From positions 1-64,000 of the forward strand of contig NZ_WIQM01000011.1 in NCBI RefSeq assembly GCF_015732185.1: a stretch of 64,000 nt of DNA, read 5' to 3'. The first letter of the stretch is position 1; each line of letters begins with the position of its first letter. Positions 44,610-55,626 of this stretch are shown here, one piece after another. The translations under genes and the position numbers were made by a program. This stretch comes from Pectinatus haikarae. Lineage in GTDB: Bacteria > Bacillota > Negativicutes > Selenomonadales > Selenomonadaceae. The notes beneath the pieces were generated by a model. It saw only the letters and a program-made list of their open reading frames with translations, ran no database searches and had not been told where the DNA came from.

Positions 44610-46055
44610 CTATTTATTTTTGAGCAGATTCGTATATACGTCTTTATATTGTTTGGCAGAATTAGTCCAGCTGTAATCCGATGACATGGCATTTTTTATA
44701 ATGCGCCGGCGTAATATGATATCATCGTATTTTTCTAAGGAGCGTTTAATGGCAAAAAGCAGCTCATGAGCATTATAATTATCGAATACGAAGCCATTAC
44801 CGTTGTTCGTATAACTGTCATAGGGGATAATAGTATCCTTCAATCCTCCAGTGGAGTGAACGATCGGAATACTGCCATAATGCAGTGCTATCATTTGTGA
44901 AATACCGCATGGTTCATATCTGGAGGGCATTAGAAAATGAGAAGATGCGGCATAAATTTGATGAGCCAGTTCATCGCTGAATACAGTATTGACGGAAACT
45001 TTTGTCGGAAAACGCCATTGGAGGCCGTGAAACCATTCCTGATATTTGTAGTCGCCTGTTCCGAGCAGAATAAATTGAATATTCTCATACTGCAGAAGTT
45101 CATCGAGAATTCTTGTGAGCAAATCTATTCCCTTTGCTTCAACAAACCGAGATATAAAAGAGAGGACCGGAACATTTCTGTCGATAGGTAAGCCCAGTTT
45201 TTCCTGCAGATTTACTTTGTTTTCTGTTTTTTTCTCCAAAGCGTTGACAGCAGTATAAGGAACAAAAATATGAGGATCTGTTGCGGGATTATACTCGCTT
45301 TGATCTATACCGTTGACGATGCCGCAGAGACAATTGCTGCGGCGGCGCAGTACGCCATCCATTTGTTCTCCAAAATAAGAATTTTGGATTTCTTCTGCAT
45401 AAGAACGGCTGACCGTGGTCAGAGTATCGGAATACAAGAGTCCGCCCTTCATGAAATTGATATTATCATAGAACTCCAGATCACCGTTATCAAAATATTT
45501 TTCACTTAGCCCTAATACATCTGTCAGAAATGTTTTGGGAAATACACCTTGATATTTTAAATTGTGTACAGTATAAACTGTTTTTATATTACTATATCTG
45601 CTATCGTGTGTGTATCCCAATTTTAAAAATACATTGATAAGACTGGTTTGCCAATCGTTTGAATGAATGATGTCAGGCCAAAAGTCTATTTCGGGCAGCA
45701 TTTTTAGAACAGCACGGCAGAAAAAGACAAAACGTTCCGCGTCATCATCATAGCCGTATATATTTTCTCTTTTAAAATAGTATTCGTTGTCTACAAAATA
45801 AAAGGTAACTCCGTTAAGCTTTAATTTTTCAATACCAAAATATTGTTCTCGCCAAGAAACATTGACTGTCCCCGCGTATATATTTTTCATCTTTGACTGA
45901 TATTGCTTTGCTATCGCGCTATATTTAGGCAGCACTACCCTAACATCAATGCTCTGCTTATTAAGCGCCTGAGGAAGCGATCCGGCTACGTCACCTAATC
46001 CGCCGGTTTTTATGAAAGGGGCTGCTTCTGCAGCAGCATAAAGAATTTTCAACAT
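44610..46055 (-). CDS. glgA: glycogen synthase
   Basis: A 481-residue GT5 enzyme that extends alpha-1,4-glucan from ADP-glucose. The ADP-glucose site KTGGLGDVAGSLPQAL is at the N terminus; HSNDWQTSLINVFL, FISRFVEAKGIDLL and MPSRYEPCGISQMIALHYGSIPIV with the C-terminal active site follow. The length matches bacterial GlgA. Confidence 0.97.
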   Translation of the reverse strand: MLKILYAAAEAAPFIKTGGLGDVAGSLPQALNKQSIDVRVVLPKYSAIAKQYQSKMKNIYAGTVNVSWREQYFGIEKLKLNGVTFYFVDNEYYFKRENIYGYDDDAERFVFFCRAVLKMLPEIDFWPDIIHSNDWQTSLINVFLKLGYTHDSRYSNIKTVYTVHNLKYQGVFPKTFLTDVLGLSEKYFDNGDLEFYDNINFMKGGLLYSDTLTTVSRSYAEEIQNSYFGEQMDGVLRRRSNCLCGIVNGIDQSEYNPATDPHIFVPYTAVNALEKKTENKVNLQEKLGLPIDRNVPVLSFISRFVEAKGIDLLTRILDELLQYENIQFILLGTGDYKYQEWFHGLQWRFPTKVSVNTVFSDELAHQIYAASSHFLMPSRYEPCGISQMIALHYGSIPIVHSTGGLKDTIIPYDSYTNNGNGFVFDNYNAHELLFAIKRSLEKYDDIILRRRIIKNAMSSDYSWTNSAKQYKDVYTNLLKNK

Positions 46056-46130
46056 GAGAACAATCCTCCATTCTATAATTATTGAATATATATTGATAAT
46101 TTGCCAAAAGAGAGCAATCAGATAAAAAAA

Positions 46131-48170
46131 TCAGTGAGATGTTTTTTGCAGTTTAGCTTTTATGCGGGCTATTTTTCTTTTATTGCATCCATGTGAATTT
46201 TTTGCAGGCGAAATCAGTGGATGTTTTTGGAAAAGTGTACTGTTACTCTTTTCCGATAAAAATAATTTGTAGGATTCATCACTAAGATGTAAATATACGC
46301 AGGCGAGCGGCGGTATGGTGAGCGAAATCGAAAAAGGGTGGCTATTCCACGGAATTGCTTCTGCCTGTATTATGTCTGTGTTGGTAATGCCTGAACCGCC
46401 GAAGACAGTGTCATCACTGTTGAATATCTCTGTGTAGCCGCCTTTTATGGGAATGCCGATTCGATAGCTATAATAGATCTGCGGAGTAAAATTGAAAACA
46501 GCAATTAAGAAGTCAGTGCAATTTGTCGTTTTGCGCATAAAAGCGACAATGCTGTTTTGCTTGTCATCGCAGCTAAGCCATGTAAAACCATTCCAATCAA
46601 AATCTATCTGCCACAGAGAAGGTGAATCAATATAAAGTTTGTTCAGAGTCTTCGAATAGTGCAAAAGCTTATTATGCATCGGGTATTTTTCAGTTAGATG
46701 CCAGTCAAGGCTGTCATCGTAATTCCATTCAATGAATTGACCGAATTCTCCGCCCATAAACAATAATTTTTTCCCTGGATGGGCGATCCAGTAGGCAAAA
46801 AATACTCTTAACCCGGCAAATTTTTGCCAATAATCTCCTGGCATTTTTTCGATGAGGGAACATTTGCCGTGTACTACTTCATCATGAGACAGTGGCAGAA
46901 CAAAATTTTCAGAAAAGGCATACATTAAAGAGAAGGTGATCTTGTCGTGATGCCATTTGCGATATATGGAATCAAGACTTATATAACTGAGGATATCATT
47001 CATCCAGCCCATGTTCCATTTATAATTGAATCCCATACCTCCGCTGTGCACAGGGCTGCTCATTTGGGGCCAATCAGTAGATTCTTCCGCTATCATCAAG
47101 GCATCGGGATAATATTTAAAGACAGCTTGATTAAGCTTTTTTATAAATTCTATAGCTTCCAGATTTCCGTTTTCGCCATATTTATTGGGCTGCCAGCAGT
47201 CATCATGCCGCTCATAGTCAAGATACAGCATATTGGCAACAGCATCTATTCTCAGACCATCGATATGATATTCCGTCAGCCAGAATATAGCATTAGAAAT
47301 AAGGAAACTGTGTACTTCAGTACGCCCATAGTCAAAATTAGTAGTGCCCCATTGTTTGTTCTCACTGCGCAGTTTATTATCAGATTCGTAAAGATTTTTC
47401 CCGTCAAAATTTTTCAAACCGTGTTCGTCATTGCAGAAATGTCCCGGAGCCCAATCCATGATCACGCCGATACCATTCTGATGGGCCGTATCTATTAAAA
47501 AGCGAAAATCATCAGGAGTTCCATAACGGCTGGTAGGTGCATAATAACCTGTTGCCTGATATCCCCAAGAACCATCAAAAGGGTGTTCATATAAAGGTAA
47601 AAATTCTATGTGTGTATAATGCATATCCCGTACATAATTTATCAGCTCCACAGCCGCATCCCTATAAGACAGATAATGATTGGCAGGAGCACGGCGCCAT
47701 GATCCAAGATGCACTTCATAGATAAGCATTGGTTTTTCATATGATGAGTGCGCTGCCTTTTTTTCCTGCCATAAAATGTCATGCCATTCATATCTGCACA
47801 TGTTATATAAGCAGGAAGCTGTGTTAGGTTTTTTTTCTGCATAGAATGCATAGGGGTCTGCCTTGTAGATAAGTCTGCCATCGGCAGTTTTTATAGCATA
47901 TTTATATAGTGAATTTTCAGTCAGATGAGGAATGAATATATGCCAGATTTCTCCGTCAGATAATTTTTTCATGATATGTGAATTTTTATCCCAGCCGTTA
48001 AAATTACCTACAACACTAACTGACTCAGCATCAGGCGCCCATACGGTAAAGCGCACACCGGATATATTGCCGCTGTTTGTGAAATGGGCCCCGAAAAGTC
48101 CGTAGGAGTGATAATTGGTACCTTGATGATATAAATAAATATCATAAGGCTTTAAATCTGATATTATCAT
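46131..48170 (-). CDS. glgB: 1,4-alpha-glucan branching enzyme
   Basis: A 679-residue GH13 enzyme that creates alpha-1,6 branches. It has an N-terminal CBM48 (FTVWAPDAESVSVVGNFNGW), then the barrel with MDWAPGHFCND, nucleophile Asp in GLRIDAVANMLY, acid Glu in MIAEESTDWP, and LPLSHDEVVHGKCSL, the branching-enzyme signature. The C-terminal beta domain is followed by a basic tail of about 30 residues (NKRKIARIKAKLQK). It lies between glgP and glgA. Confidence 0.97.
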   Translation of the reverse strand: MIISDLKPYDIYLYHQGTNYHSYGLFGAHFTNSGNISGVRFTVWAPDAESVSVVGNFNGWDKNSHIMKKLSDGEIWHIFIPHLTENSLYKYAIKTADGRLIYKADPYAFYAEKKPNTASCLYNMCRYEWHDILWQEKKAAHSSYEKPMLIYEVHLGSWRRAPANHYLSYRDAAVELINYVRDMHYTHIEFLPLYEHPFDGSWGYQATGYYAPTSRYGTPDDFRFLIDTAHQNGIGVIMDWAPGHFCNDEHGLKNFDGKNLYESDNKLRSENKQWGTTNFDYGRTEVHSFLISNAIFWLTEYHIDGLRIDAVANMLYLDYERHDDCWQPNKYGENGNLEAIEFIKKLNQAVFKYYPDALMIAEESTDWPQMSSPVHSGGMGFNYKWNMGWMNDILSYISLDSIYRKWHHDKITFSLMYAFSENFVLPLSHDEVVHGKCSLIEKMPGDYWQKFAGLRVFFAYWIAHPGKKLLFMGGEFGQFIEWNYDDSLDWHLTEKYPMHNKLLHYSKTLNKLYIDSPSLWQIDFDWNGFTWLSCDDKQNSIVAFMRKTTNCTDFLIAVFNFTPQIYYSYRIGIPIKGGYTEIFNSDDTVFGGSGITNTDIIQAEAIPWNSHPFSISLTIPPLACVYLHLSDESYKLFLSEKSNSTLFQKHPLISPAKNSHGCNKRKIARIKAKLQKTSH

Positions 48171-48270
48171 AATATATCCTCACTTTCTGTAACTTTTAAT
48201 ATATGCTTAATAGTTATAAAACAGGTTTTTTTGATAAAAAATAAAATTTGACTGGATGCAGACCAATTTA

Positions 48271-50718
48271 TCAAGAAGGCAATTTTATCATATTCATTCC
48301 CCAAATATCATCGGCATATTCTTTTATCGTTCTGTCGCTGGAGAAAATGCCGGAGTGAGCAATATTGATAAGGCTGGATCTTTGCCAATTGAGAGTATCT
48401 ATATATTTCTTTTCAATAATTTCATGGGCAGCGCAATAAGCGGGGAAATCTTTGAAAATAAAATACTCGTCATTGCTGCCAAAAAAATAGTTATATAGAG
48501 AATGAAAATCACCATTGCTGGTGAACGGACCGGATAAGAGCTGATCAATAACACAGTGAATGTCAGGATTGCTGTTATATTCATCCCATGCTGAGTAATG
48601 ACCGTTTTGATAATAAGATAATATTTCATCGGCATTGAGACCGAAAATGACGCAATTATCATCACCAACTTCATCATGTATTTCTACATTTGCCCCATCC
48701 AGAGTCCCCAGTGTGATGGCGCCATTCATCATGAATTTCATATTGCCGGTGCCGGAGGCTTCCTTACCGGCGGTTGAGATTTGTTCGCTGACATTAGCCG
48801 CCGGAAATAATTTTTCAGCCAGTGAAATGCCGTAATTTTCCAGAAAAACTATTTTAAGTTTTTGGTTGACATTTTCATCGGAATTTACGATGGCCGCAAC
48901 GGTATTGATAAGACGTATCGTTTCTTTTGCTATGTGATAACCCGGTGCGGCTTTTCCGCCAAAAATAAAAGTACGGGGAAATATATCAAGATGCGGATTT
49001 TGACAAAGCTTATTATAAAGATGCATCAAATGGAGTATGTTCATGAGCTGACGTTTGTAAGAATGTATACGCTTTACCTGAACATCGAATATGGACAGAG
49101 GATCAATAATTATGTTGTATTTGGTTTTTATAAGTTGTGCCAGTTCATTTTTATAGAATTGCTTGACATCAGTTAATTTTTTCAGCGCAGATGGATCATC
49201 AACATGTTTAAGAAGATCAATGAGCATATTTGGCGCAGTTTTCCATTTAGGCGATATGAGCTCATCTATAAGTGATGTAAGTTTTGGATTTGAAGCAATG
49301 AGCCAGCGCCGATGAGTTATACCATTGGTTTTATTGTTGAATTTATTAGGATAGTAATCACTGAATTGTTTCATACTATAATTTTTTAGAATATCCGAAT
49401 GAATCTTGGCTACACCGTTGACGCTGTGGCTGCCTACTATCGCCAGCCTGGCCATATGGACGAGTCCATCCTGAAGTATAGAAAAAGTGTGGATGATATC
49501 TTCATTGCCCGGATAACGCCGGCGTACGCTTTCCAAAAAACGTCTGTTTATTTCTTCAATAATCATATAAATACGAGGCAAATGAGGGCGGAACATATCT
49601 ATGGGCCATGTTTCCAAAGCCTCAGGCATGATAGTGTGATTGGTATATGCCATGGTCCGCATAGTTATATCCCATGCCTTTTCCCACGAAAGTTTCTCTG
49701 AGTCGATGAGAATGCGCATTAATTCGGCAACAGCCATAGCGGGATGGGTATCATTGATGTGTATGGCAACCTTTTGTGGAAAATCAAGCAAAGATAAGTT
49801 GCTCTTCTTATAATGGCGTACAATGCTTTGAATACCGGCAGAAACCAAAAAATATTCCTGCGTCAGGCGGAGCAGTTTTCCCTTATTTGAGCTGTCATCT
49901 GGATAGAGACAGCTGGTTATTGCCTTAAGGCGATATTGAAATTTCAATTTTTCCTGCAGTTGTTCATGTGTCAAAACACCGCTTTGAGCAAAGTCCTGAC
50001 TGACTTCTGCGTTCCAAAGCCGCAAAGTGTTTACTATGCCGTTGTGATAGCCGACTATAGGAACATCATAGGGAACCGCTGAAACGGTAGTATAATTTTC
50101 ATAGATAAGTTTCAGATTTCCGTCCGGCATTTCTTTCATGTAGGCATTGCCGCCGAAGGGAACGAGTATTTCCTTTTCAGCTTTGCGGTATTCCCAGGCA
50201 AAGCCATTTTTAAGCCAGTTATCAGGTATTTCGACCTGGTTATTATTGATGATTTTTTGTTCAAACAATCCATATTGATATCGAATACTGCAGCCGTGTC
50301 CGGCAATGCCCAATGATGCCATGGAATCAATAAAACAAGCTGCCAGACGTCCCAGACCTCCGTTGCCGAGGCCGGCGTCAGGTTCTTCATCAAACAGGTT
50401 ATCTAAGTCGATGCCAAGATCGGCCATTGCAGAACGACAGATGGCACCAATGTCCAGATTGAGTATATTGTTATTGAGAAGCCGTCCCAATAAAAACTCT
50501 ATGGAAAAATAGTATATCTGTTTTTCTTTATGTTCACTATAATATTTATTTGTCCTTATCCAGTTTTCGCTTATGTATTGCCGGATAGTATTAGCCAATG
50601 CCTGATAAAGATTTTCATTTGTAAGATCTTCCATATCGCGTCCAAACATTATATTTGCTGTCTGTAAAAATAAATGTTCAAATCTGTTTTTTTCTTCCAG
50701 AAGTTTATTAGTCAACAT
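48271..50718 (-). CDS. glgP: glycogen phosphorylase
   Basis: An 815-residue GT35 enzyme releasing glucose-1-phosphate from glycogen ends. Visible: DAGLGNGGLGRLAACFIDSMA, HINDTHPAMAVAELMRIL, TNHTIMPEALETW, and the PLP-lysine motif KEASGTGNMKFMMNGAITLG, with TLDGANVEI after it. The length is standard. Sharing the operon with the synthetic genes lets storage and mobilisation be expressed together. Confidence 0.97.
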   Translation of the reverse strand: MLTNKLLEEKNRFEHLFLQTANIMFGRDMEDLTNENLYQALANTIRQYISENWIRTNKYYSEHKEKQIYYFSIEFLLGRLLNNNILNLDIGAICRSAMADLGIDLDNLFDEEPDAGLGNGGLGRLAACFIDSMASLGIAGHGCSIRYQYGLFEQKIINNNQVEIPDNWLKNGFAWEYRKAEKEILVPFGGNAYMKEMPDGNLKLIYENYTTVSAVPYDVPIVGYHNGIVNTLRLWNAEVSQDFAQSGVLTHEQLQEKLKFQYRLKAITSCLYPDDSSNKGKLLRLTQEYFLVSAGIQSIVRHYKKSNLSLLDFPQKVAIHINDTHPAMAVAELMRILIDSEKLSWEKAWDITMRTMAYTNHTIMPEALETWPIDMFRPHLPRIYMIIEEINRRFLESVRRRYPGNEDIIHTFSILQDGLVHMARLAIVGSHSVNGVAKIHSDILKNYSMKQFSDYYPNKFNNKTNGITHRRWLIASNPKLTSLIDELISPKWKTAPNMLIDLLKHVDDPSALKKLTDVKQFYKNELAQLIKTKYNIIIDPLSIFDVQVKRIHSYKRQLMNILHLMHLYNKLCQNPHLDIFPRTFIFGGKAAPGYHIAKETIRLINTVAAIVNSDENVNQKLKIVFLENYGISLAEKLFPAANVSEQISTAGKEASGTGNMKFMMNGAITLGTLDGANVEIHDEVGDDNCVIFGLNADEILSYYQNGHYSAWDEYNSNPDIHCVIDQLLSGPFTSNGDFHSLYNYFFGSNDEYFIFKDFPAYCAAHEIIEKKYIDTLNWQRSSLINIAHSGIFSSDRTIKEYADDIWGMNMIKLPS

Positions 50719-50913
50719 TCGCTTGACACCTCTCCTTTTTCTTTGAGCTAAAAATAAGATGCTCTTTCCGAAGAATATTTGAATAATCTGCTGTGCATCC
50801 TGCTAAAGAACTGAATATATTGCATCAGATATTCCAGTTATGCATTTTTGCAGCAAAGGCTATCTGAACAGCAATAAAGGTATTTATACTACTGTAAAGA
50901 CAGCCCTGCTGCA

Positions 50914-52020
50914 TCATATTACTGTATTTTTTTCTACAATCAATGGATAGCTTTCTGCTCCTTTTAAGTATTTTTCTGCTGAGATAGTGACATTTTTATC
51001 ACATATAACATTTTCCAGACAAGAATTTTTATGGAGTTGGCAGCCTTGCATAATGATACTGTTTTTTATTTTAACGCCTTTTTCTATTCTTACATCACGA
51101 AAAAGAATGCTGTTTTCAACAAGCCCCTCTATTGTACAGCCATTGGAAATAAGAGAATTATGCACATTGGCTCTGGATTTATATTGAGCAGGGACATCAT
51201 CTTTTGTTCTTGTATAAATGGGAGCGTTGTCAATGAAAAGTTCATTCCATATTTGAGGATTGAGCAGATCCATACTGGTTTGATAATATCCATATAGTGA
51301 GTTTATACATGAAACATAGCCATCATAACAACAACCATAAATATTGTAATGAGCTGTCATTCTCATTATTCCGTCCAATAAAAAGTCTGAACCGCCTCTT
51401 TCATATGAATGTTCTACTATTTCCAAAAACACTTTTCGTGACATGAGGTAAGTCCCCATGGAGACATCGGCGTCTTCTCCGGCAGCAGGGCAGTTGGCAA
51501 TATCAGACACAAGTCCGTTCTCTTTGGTTTTGATAACAGTGCAGGGGGAGTGCAGTTTTCTGCCGGGACGGTAATAAAGCATTGTTATATCAGCATTTGT
51601 GTTTTGATGAAATCGGAGAACATTATTAAAGTCAATATTAAATACAGTATGTGCTCCGGACAAAAGAATATATTCTTGAGGACTGCGGCGCATAATATTG
51701 AGGTTTTGATAAAATGTCTTCAGTTCCGATTGACGAATGTCATCATCGTCATTTGAAGGCAGGAGATAAAACAATCCTTCATGGCGTCTTGCCAGATCCC
51801 AATCTTTGCCGGAACGCAAATGGTCAAGAATGGATGCGGCTTTATCAGGCAGCATAATACCAACGGATATGATCCCCGAATTAACCATACTGGATAAAAT
51901 GAAATCTATAAGCCGATATCTCCCTGCAAAGGGAATAGTCGCAATGGGACGTTTCCTCGTTATCTCTTTGATCAGACGGTTGTCTTCATGCAAATTTATC
52001 AAACCCAATACATAATTCAT
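50914..52020 (-). CDS. glgD: glucose-1-phosphate adenylyltransferase subunit GlgD
   Basis: A 368-residue paralogue of GlgC found in Firmicutes. It keeps the fold (PIATIPFAGRYRLIDFILSSMVNSG and left-handed beta-helix repeats such as CTIEGLVENSILFRD) but lacks the N-terminal AGGxGxRL loop and the KPAVxFGG-type region, so it is a modulatory partner. In Bacillus the GlgC-GlgD heterotetramer is more active than GlgC alone. It lies 17 bases after glgC and 195 bases before glgP; that gap holds nothing I could identify. Confidence 0.95.
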   Translation of the reverse strand: MNYVLGLINLHEDNRLIKEITRKRPIATIPFAGRYRLIDFILSSMVNSGIISVGIMLPDKAASILDHLRSGKDWDLARRHEGLFYLLPSNDDDDIRQSELKTFYQNLNIMRRSPQEYILLSGAHTVFNIDFNNVLRFHQNTNADITMLYYRPGRKLHSPCTVIKTKENGLVSDIANCPAAGEDADVSMGTYLMSRKVFLEIVEHSYERGGSDFLLDGIMRMTAHYNIYGCCYDGYVSCINSLYGYYQTSMDLLNPQIWNELFIDNAPIYTRTKDDVPAQYKSRANVHNSLISNGCTIEGLVENSILFRDVRIEKGVKIKNSIIMQGCQLHKNSCLENVICDKNVTISAEKYLKGAESYPLIVEKNTVI

Positions 52021-52037
52021 TTATATTCTCCTGCGCT

Positions 52038-53192
52038 TTAACCTACTTGTTTATTATCACTGCCTATAGAAGTGATTGTTTCACCTTCTGCAATAACCGT
52101 AATGGAACCATTGTCGGAAAAAATGTGACAATCATTCATAATTTCACAATTCTCAGCTACAATTGCTTTTTCAACGACTGCACCTGCATGTATTATGCTG
52201 TATGGCATTATTACGGAATTGACAATCCTGGCTTTTTTCCCTATGTGAACACCAGGAAAAATAACGGAATTTTTTATACTTCCATCGATAACAGCTCCGC
52301 CGCTTACAAGGGAATTTGTTATTTTTGCATTTGCACCTATGAAGTGAGGCGGCAAAGGGTTGTGAGAAGAATAAATACGCCATGAACCGCCTAGATCAAA
52401 AGAAGGAGTTTCCTTGAGAAGATCCATATTTGCCTCCCAGAGACTTTCTATTGTACCAACGTCTTTCCAATACCCGTCAAATGAATAAGAAAATAAACGG
52501 ACATGGTCAGCAAGCATTTTTGGAATTATATTTTTACCGAAATCATGTTCGGATAAGCAGTCTGCGTAATCTTCTTCTAAATAACGTTTTAGTAATCTCC
52601 AGTTGAAAATATATATGCCCATAGAAGCCAGTGTACTTTGCGGATTTTTAGGTTTTTCCTCAAAAGCGGTTATACGCCCATTGCGGTCTGTGGTCATTAT
52701 GCCGAATCTCGAAGCTTCTTTGTGCGAAACTTTTATGACACTTATTGTCGCTTCAGCCTTATTCATCTTATGTTCTTCCAACATCCATGAATAGTCCATG
52801 GTATAGATATGGTCGCCTGAAAGTATCAGAACATAGTCGGGATCATATGTTTCGATGAAATTTATATTTTGATATATTGCATCGGCAGTGCCCTTATACC
52901 AATCTGCTTCCTTTTCACGCGCATACGGCGGTAAAATGTATACTCCGCCATTTTTTCTGTCCAAATTCCATGCTTCACCTGTACCAAGGTATGTATGCAG
53001 TTCCAAAGGCTTATATTGAGTAAGCACTCCGACTGTTTCTATACCTGAATTTGAACAGTTGCTGAGTGGAAAGTCGATGATGCGGTATTTTCCACCAAAA
53101 TGGACAGCTGGCTTTGCAACTCTTTTTGTTAAAACACCGAGACGGCTGCCCTGACCACCTGCCAGAATCATTGCCAGGCATTCTGTTTTCAT
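52038..53192 (-). CDS. glgC: glucose-1-phosphate adenylyltransferase GlgC
   Basis: A 384-residue enzyme making ADP-glucose, the committed step of glycogen synthesis. It has [59 protein letters not shown] and the C-terminal beta-helix ([21 protein letters not shown]). GGAGGG precedes the ATG. First gene of the six-gene operon glgC-glgD-glgP-glgB-glgA-GH13/GH77, all minus strand. The 224-base AT-rich region upstream must hold the promoter, but I saw no clear hexamers. Confidence 0.97.
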   Translation of the reverse strand: MKTECLAMILAGGQGSRLGVLTKRVAKPAVHFGGKYRIIDFPLSNCSNSGIETVGVLTQYKPLELHTYLGTGEAWNLDRKNGGVYILPPYAREKEADWYKGTADAIYQNINFIETYDPDYVLILSGDHIYTMDYSWMLEEHKMNKAEATISVIKVSHKEASRFGIMTTDRNGRITAFEEKPKNPQSTLASMGIYIFNWRLLKRYLEEDYADCLSEHDFGKNIIPKMLADHVRLFSYSFDGYWKDVGTIESLWEANMDLLKETPSFDLGGSWRIYSSHNPLPPHFIGANAKITNSLVSGGAVIDGSIKNSVIFPGVHIGKKARIVNSVIMPYSIIHAGAVVEKAIVAENCEIMNDCHIFSDNGSITVIAEGETITSIGSDNKQVG

Positions 53193-53416
53193 AAAAATCC
53201 CTCCTTAATAAATAGTATATGCTGCAAAATAGAGCCTGAAATATGAAAATGAAATAAAGCAAGAGATATTTATATTTTAAAATATTCACTTGTCTTAGAG
53301 TAAATATTTAAAATCAGTTTTAAGTTTATATTAAAAAATTTCCCATAATTAGAAATATAATAAAAATATCTTTAAAAACACTAATAATTAATAAAAATAT
53401 GTGTAGAAAGAATCAA

Positions 53417-54460
53417 TCATGCAGATAAAAGCAGTTTTATGGAAGTAATATACTCTCTTGCCAAGGTTGTTAAATCGATGCCGGCAGAGGCAGCATCATC
53501 CGGTGTCAGTTTTATGATATTTATATCGTCATAATAGATATAGATATTGCTGCCGTCACTGTCCAAAATATAATAATCAGGATTATAGGCAGGCTGCATA
53601 GATATTTTGTAGATATTACCGGCCAAAAAATAAGTCCTTTCAAGCTGGGAAAGCCCCTCAGCAGAAACTTTCAGTGGAGGTGTTTGTCCTGAAGCGTTGG
53701 CTATATATGCTGAAGAATCTGTCTCCTTTACCTGGACCGGAATTTTCAGGGTATCCAGATATTTTTTCATATTCTCTATTCGTTTCAGAATGCCGGGATG
53801 ATCAGAGAAGAGATCGGTCTTTTCTCTGGGCGATATAGAATCCAGTTTCATAAGCCCAATCAGCATGCTGTAAGGGTTATAGCCAGCTGCCAGTGTTTCA
53901 TCAAAGCCGATTCTATCAGCCTGTGATTCATCGCTGCGGCTGTATCCTGCTGTAATAGCGGATAAAATAGCTGGTTCTGCAGTTAAGCCGTTCTCTGTTT
54001 TGGCTAACAGGATCGTTGCCAGTATTGTCAAACCTATATTTTTTTGCAGCTGGTTGATGGAATGCCTTTTTACTATATGAGCAACTTCATGTCCGAGAAT
54101 ACCGGCAAGTTCATCATCTGTCTGCATCTTATCGGTAAGTCCCCGGAATACATAAATAAATCCTCCAGGCAGGGCAAAAGCGTTTACATCATCAGAATCA
54201 AGAACTTTGAAAGTGTATTTTAAATCTTTTCTGCCAGATACAGCGACAATATTCTGACCGATTTTATTGACACGTGCCTGGAGTGCAGCATCATCAACGA
54301 GTTTGTATTTTTCTTCAACATATTTTGCTGCATCTGTACCTATGGCTATCTCTTGACTGACAGATATCAGATTCGCAGATGCACTGCGGATGAAAATGAA
54401 ATTGCAGAATAAAAAAGATAATACTGCGAAAGACATGAAAGAAGCAGCCATTCTTTTCAT
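53417..54460 (-). CDS. exported M48-family zinc metalloprotease
   Basis: A 347-residue protease with a signal peptide (FAVLSFLFCNFIFIRSASA). The zinc-binding HEVAH is at residues 124-128 in GILGHEVAHIVKRHS, and a third ligand lies in SRSDESQADRIGFDE. It resembles BepA/LoiP-type periplasmic proteases that watch over outer-membrane protein assembly; a periplasmic role fits a diderm cell but is inference. The C-terminal 80 residues have no clear domain. The open frame extends 34 codons upstream, but a GGGGTGG site and the signal peptide support the ATG at 54460. Confidence 0.9.
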   Translation of the reverse strand: MKRMAASFMSFAVLSFLFCNFIFIRSASANLISVSQEIAIGTDAAKYVEEKYKLVDDAALQARVNKIGQNIVAVSGRKDLKYTFKVLDSDDVNAFALPGGFIYVFRGLTDKMQTDDELAGILGHEVAHIVKRHSINQLQKNIGLTILATILLAKTENGLTAEPAILSAITAGYSRSDESQADRIGFDETLAAGYNPYSMLIGLMKLDSISPREKTDLFSDHPGILKRIENMKKYLDTLKIPVQVKETDSSAYIANASGQTPPLKVSAEGLSQLERTYFLAGNIYKISMQPAYNPDYYILDSDGSNIYIYYDDINIIKLTPDDAASAGIDLTTLAREYITSIKLLLSA

Positions 54461-54552
54461 AATTCCAAACCACCCCGTGCTTTTAATATATAAAATCTTC
54501 TGTGCACTATATAATAAATCCTGCTTATATAAAAAATTTTTAATATTTTTCT

Positions 54553-55173
54553 TCAAATACAATTTTTTATTTTCAAACCTCTGGAAAATTTACTTTGCAT
54601 AGACGGTTTTAAGTCAAAATGCGTTTTCAGAATCTCAGCAAGCGAGAGCACATCTTCTTTCCTGCCATACTTGAGCTCCAACTCTATTTCCTGTATCGGT
54701 TCAGTAATTGACAGTCCATATATATGACCTGTATCAATAGCAGCTTCCAGTTTTGATTGATTAAAAAATACAGTTGATTGTTGGCGTAAAAAAAAATTTT
54801 TTACGATAGGAATAAGTTGATCATCATAAATTAAATTTATTTTATCACGTATATTTTCTATATCGTCAAAAATTTTTAAATTGGGGCAGATTGAACCTAC
54901 CTGACGATTAATTTCTAAACGGCGGGCAAGAAAATCACTGGATTGATTTTTCCCCTTTATAGTAGCGATATAAGTATTATTTTCTTTGCGTACCCGATAA
55001 ACAATATGATTTTTTTGAAGAAAGGCATTTTCAGTATCATAATAGCATGCCGACATATGAAAAAATTTTGGAGGACCTGGTCGATAAAGTTCAGATATGA
55101 AATGACTGAGATAACGAAGATCTTTACTATTATTTATTTGCAATTTTACTTCAATTTCTTCATTTTTTGACAT
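54553..55173 (-). CDS. CYTH-domain protein (probable inorganic triphosphatase)
   Basis: A 206-residue protein of the CYTH/triphosphate tunnel metalloenzyme family. It opens with the ExExK signature (EIEVKLQI, residues 6-10), then ACYYDTENAFLQKNHIVYRVR, ATIKGKN, LEAAIDTG and IQEIELELKYGR, which line the tunnel with basic and acidic residues. Homologues hydrolyse inorganic triphosphate or thiamine triphosphate. The ATG at 55173 has AGGATG upstream. It is followed by the M48 gene after 92 bases. Confidence 0.85.
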   Translation of the reverse strand: MSKNEEIEVKLQINNSKDLRYLSHFISELYRPGPPKFFHMSACYYDTENAFLQKNHIVYRVRKENNTYIATIKGKNQSSDFLARRLEINRQVGSICPNLKIFDDIENIRDKINLIYDDQLIPIVKNFFLRQQSTVFFNQSKLEAAIDTGHIYGLSITEPIQEIELELKYGRKEDVLSLAEILKTHFDLKPSMQSKFSRGLKIKNCI

Positions 55174-55254
55174 AATGCAACACATCCTAAAGTTTTTTGA
55201 AACAGAATGATAAGTATATTATTCCTGCATATCTTTGGCAGATGATAAATCAGC

Positions 55255-55593
55255 TCACAGCAATAACAGTATTATAGATCCGAAAAAGAGCGTCAGGCTA
55301 AGTGATCTCAGAAGTGAAACGACGGCCTGGCTATGCGCAGGGATCAGCCTGCATATAAAATACTGGAGCATCCATGTACAAAATGACATGCCGAAGAAGA
55401 AACCTGGTATATCCCAAGAAAAAATACTGTAAACGGAAATTACGGCCGCAATGAACAAGGCAGTGTACTGCCCTCTGCTGAGGGCATTTTTTGCAGGAAC
55501 GGCAGGTACTTTGGGACGAATTTTCTGAGAGCAGCTGTTGTAAGCTTTTTCTGCTTCATCAAAATCTTTTTGGGAAAAATTTTTATATATCAT
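55255..55593 (-). CDS. small membrane protein of unknown function
   Basis: A 112-residue protein I do not recognise. A soluble N-terminal part (KNFSQKDFDEAEKAYNSC) is followed by three hydrophobic stretches at about 45-58, 60-80 and 92-112, the last ending SIILLLL. GGAGGATGAG directly before the ATG supports translation. It lies 33 bases after the ABC transporter gene on the same strand and may be cotranscribed with it. Confidence 0.65.
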   Translation of the reverse strand: MIYKNFSQKDFDEAEKAYNSCSQKIRPKVPAVPAKNALSRGQYTALFIAAVISVYSIFSWDIPGFFFGMSFCTWMLQYFICRLIPAHSQAVVSLLRSLSLTLFFGSIILLLL

Positions 55594-55626
55594 CTCATCC
55601 TCCGCTGCATAAATTTTTTTAAGGAT

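Noticed and set aside
53193-53416. Promoter of the glycogen operon
   Set aside because: The region is very AT-rich and several A/T hexamers could be proposed, but none had both boxes at proper spacing.
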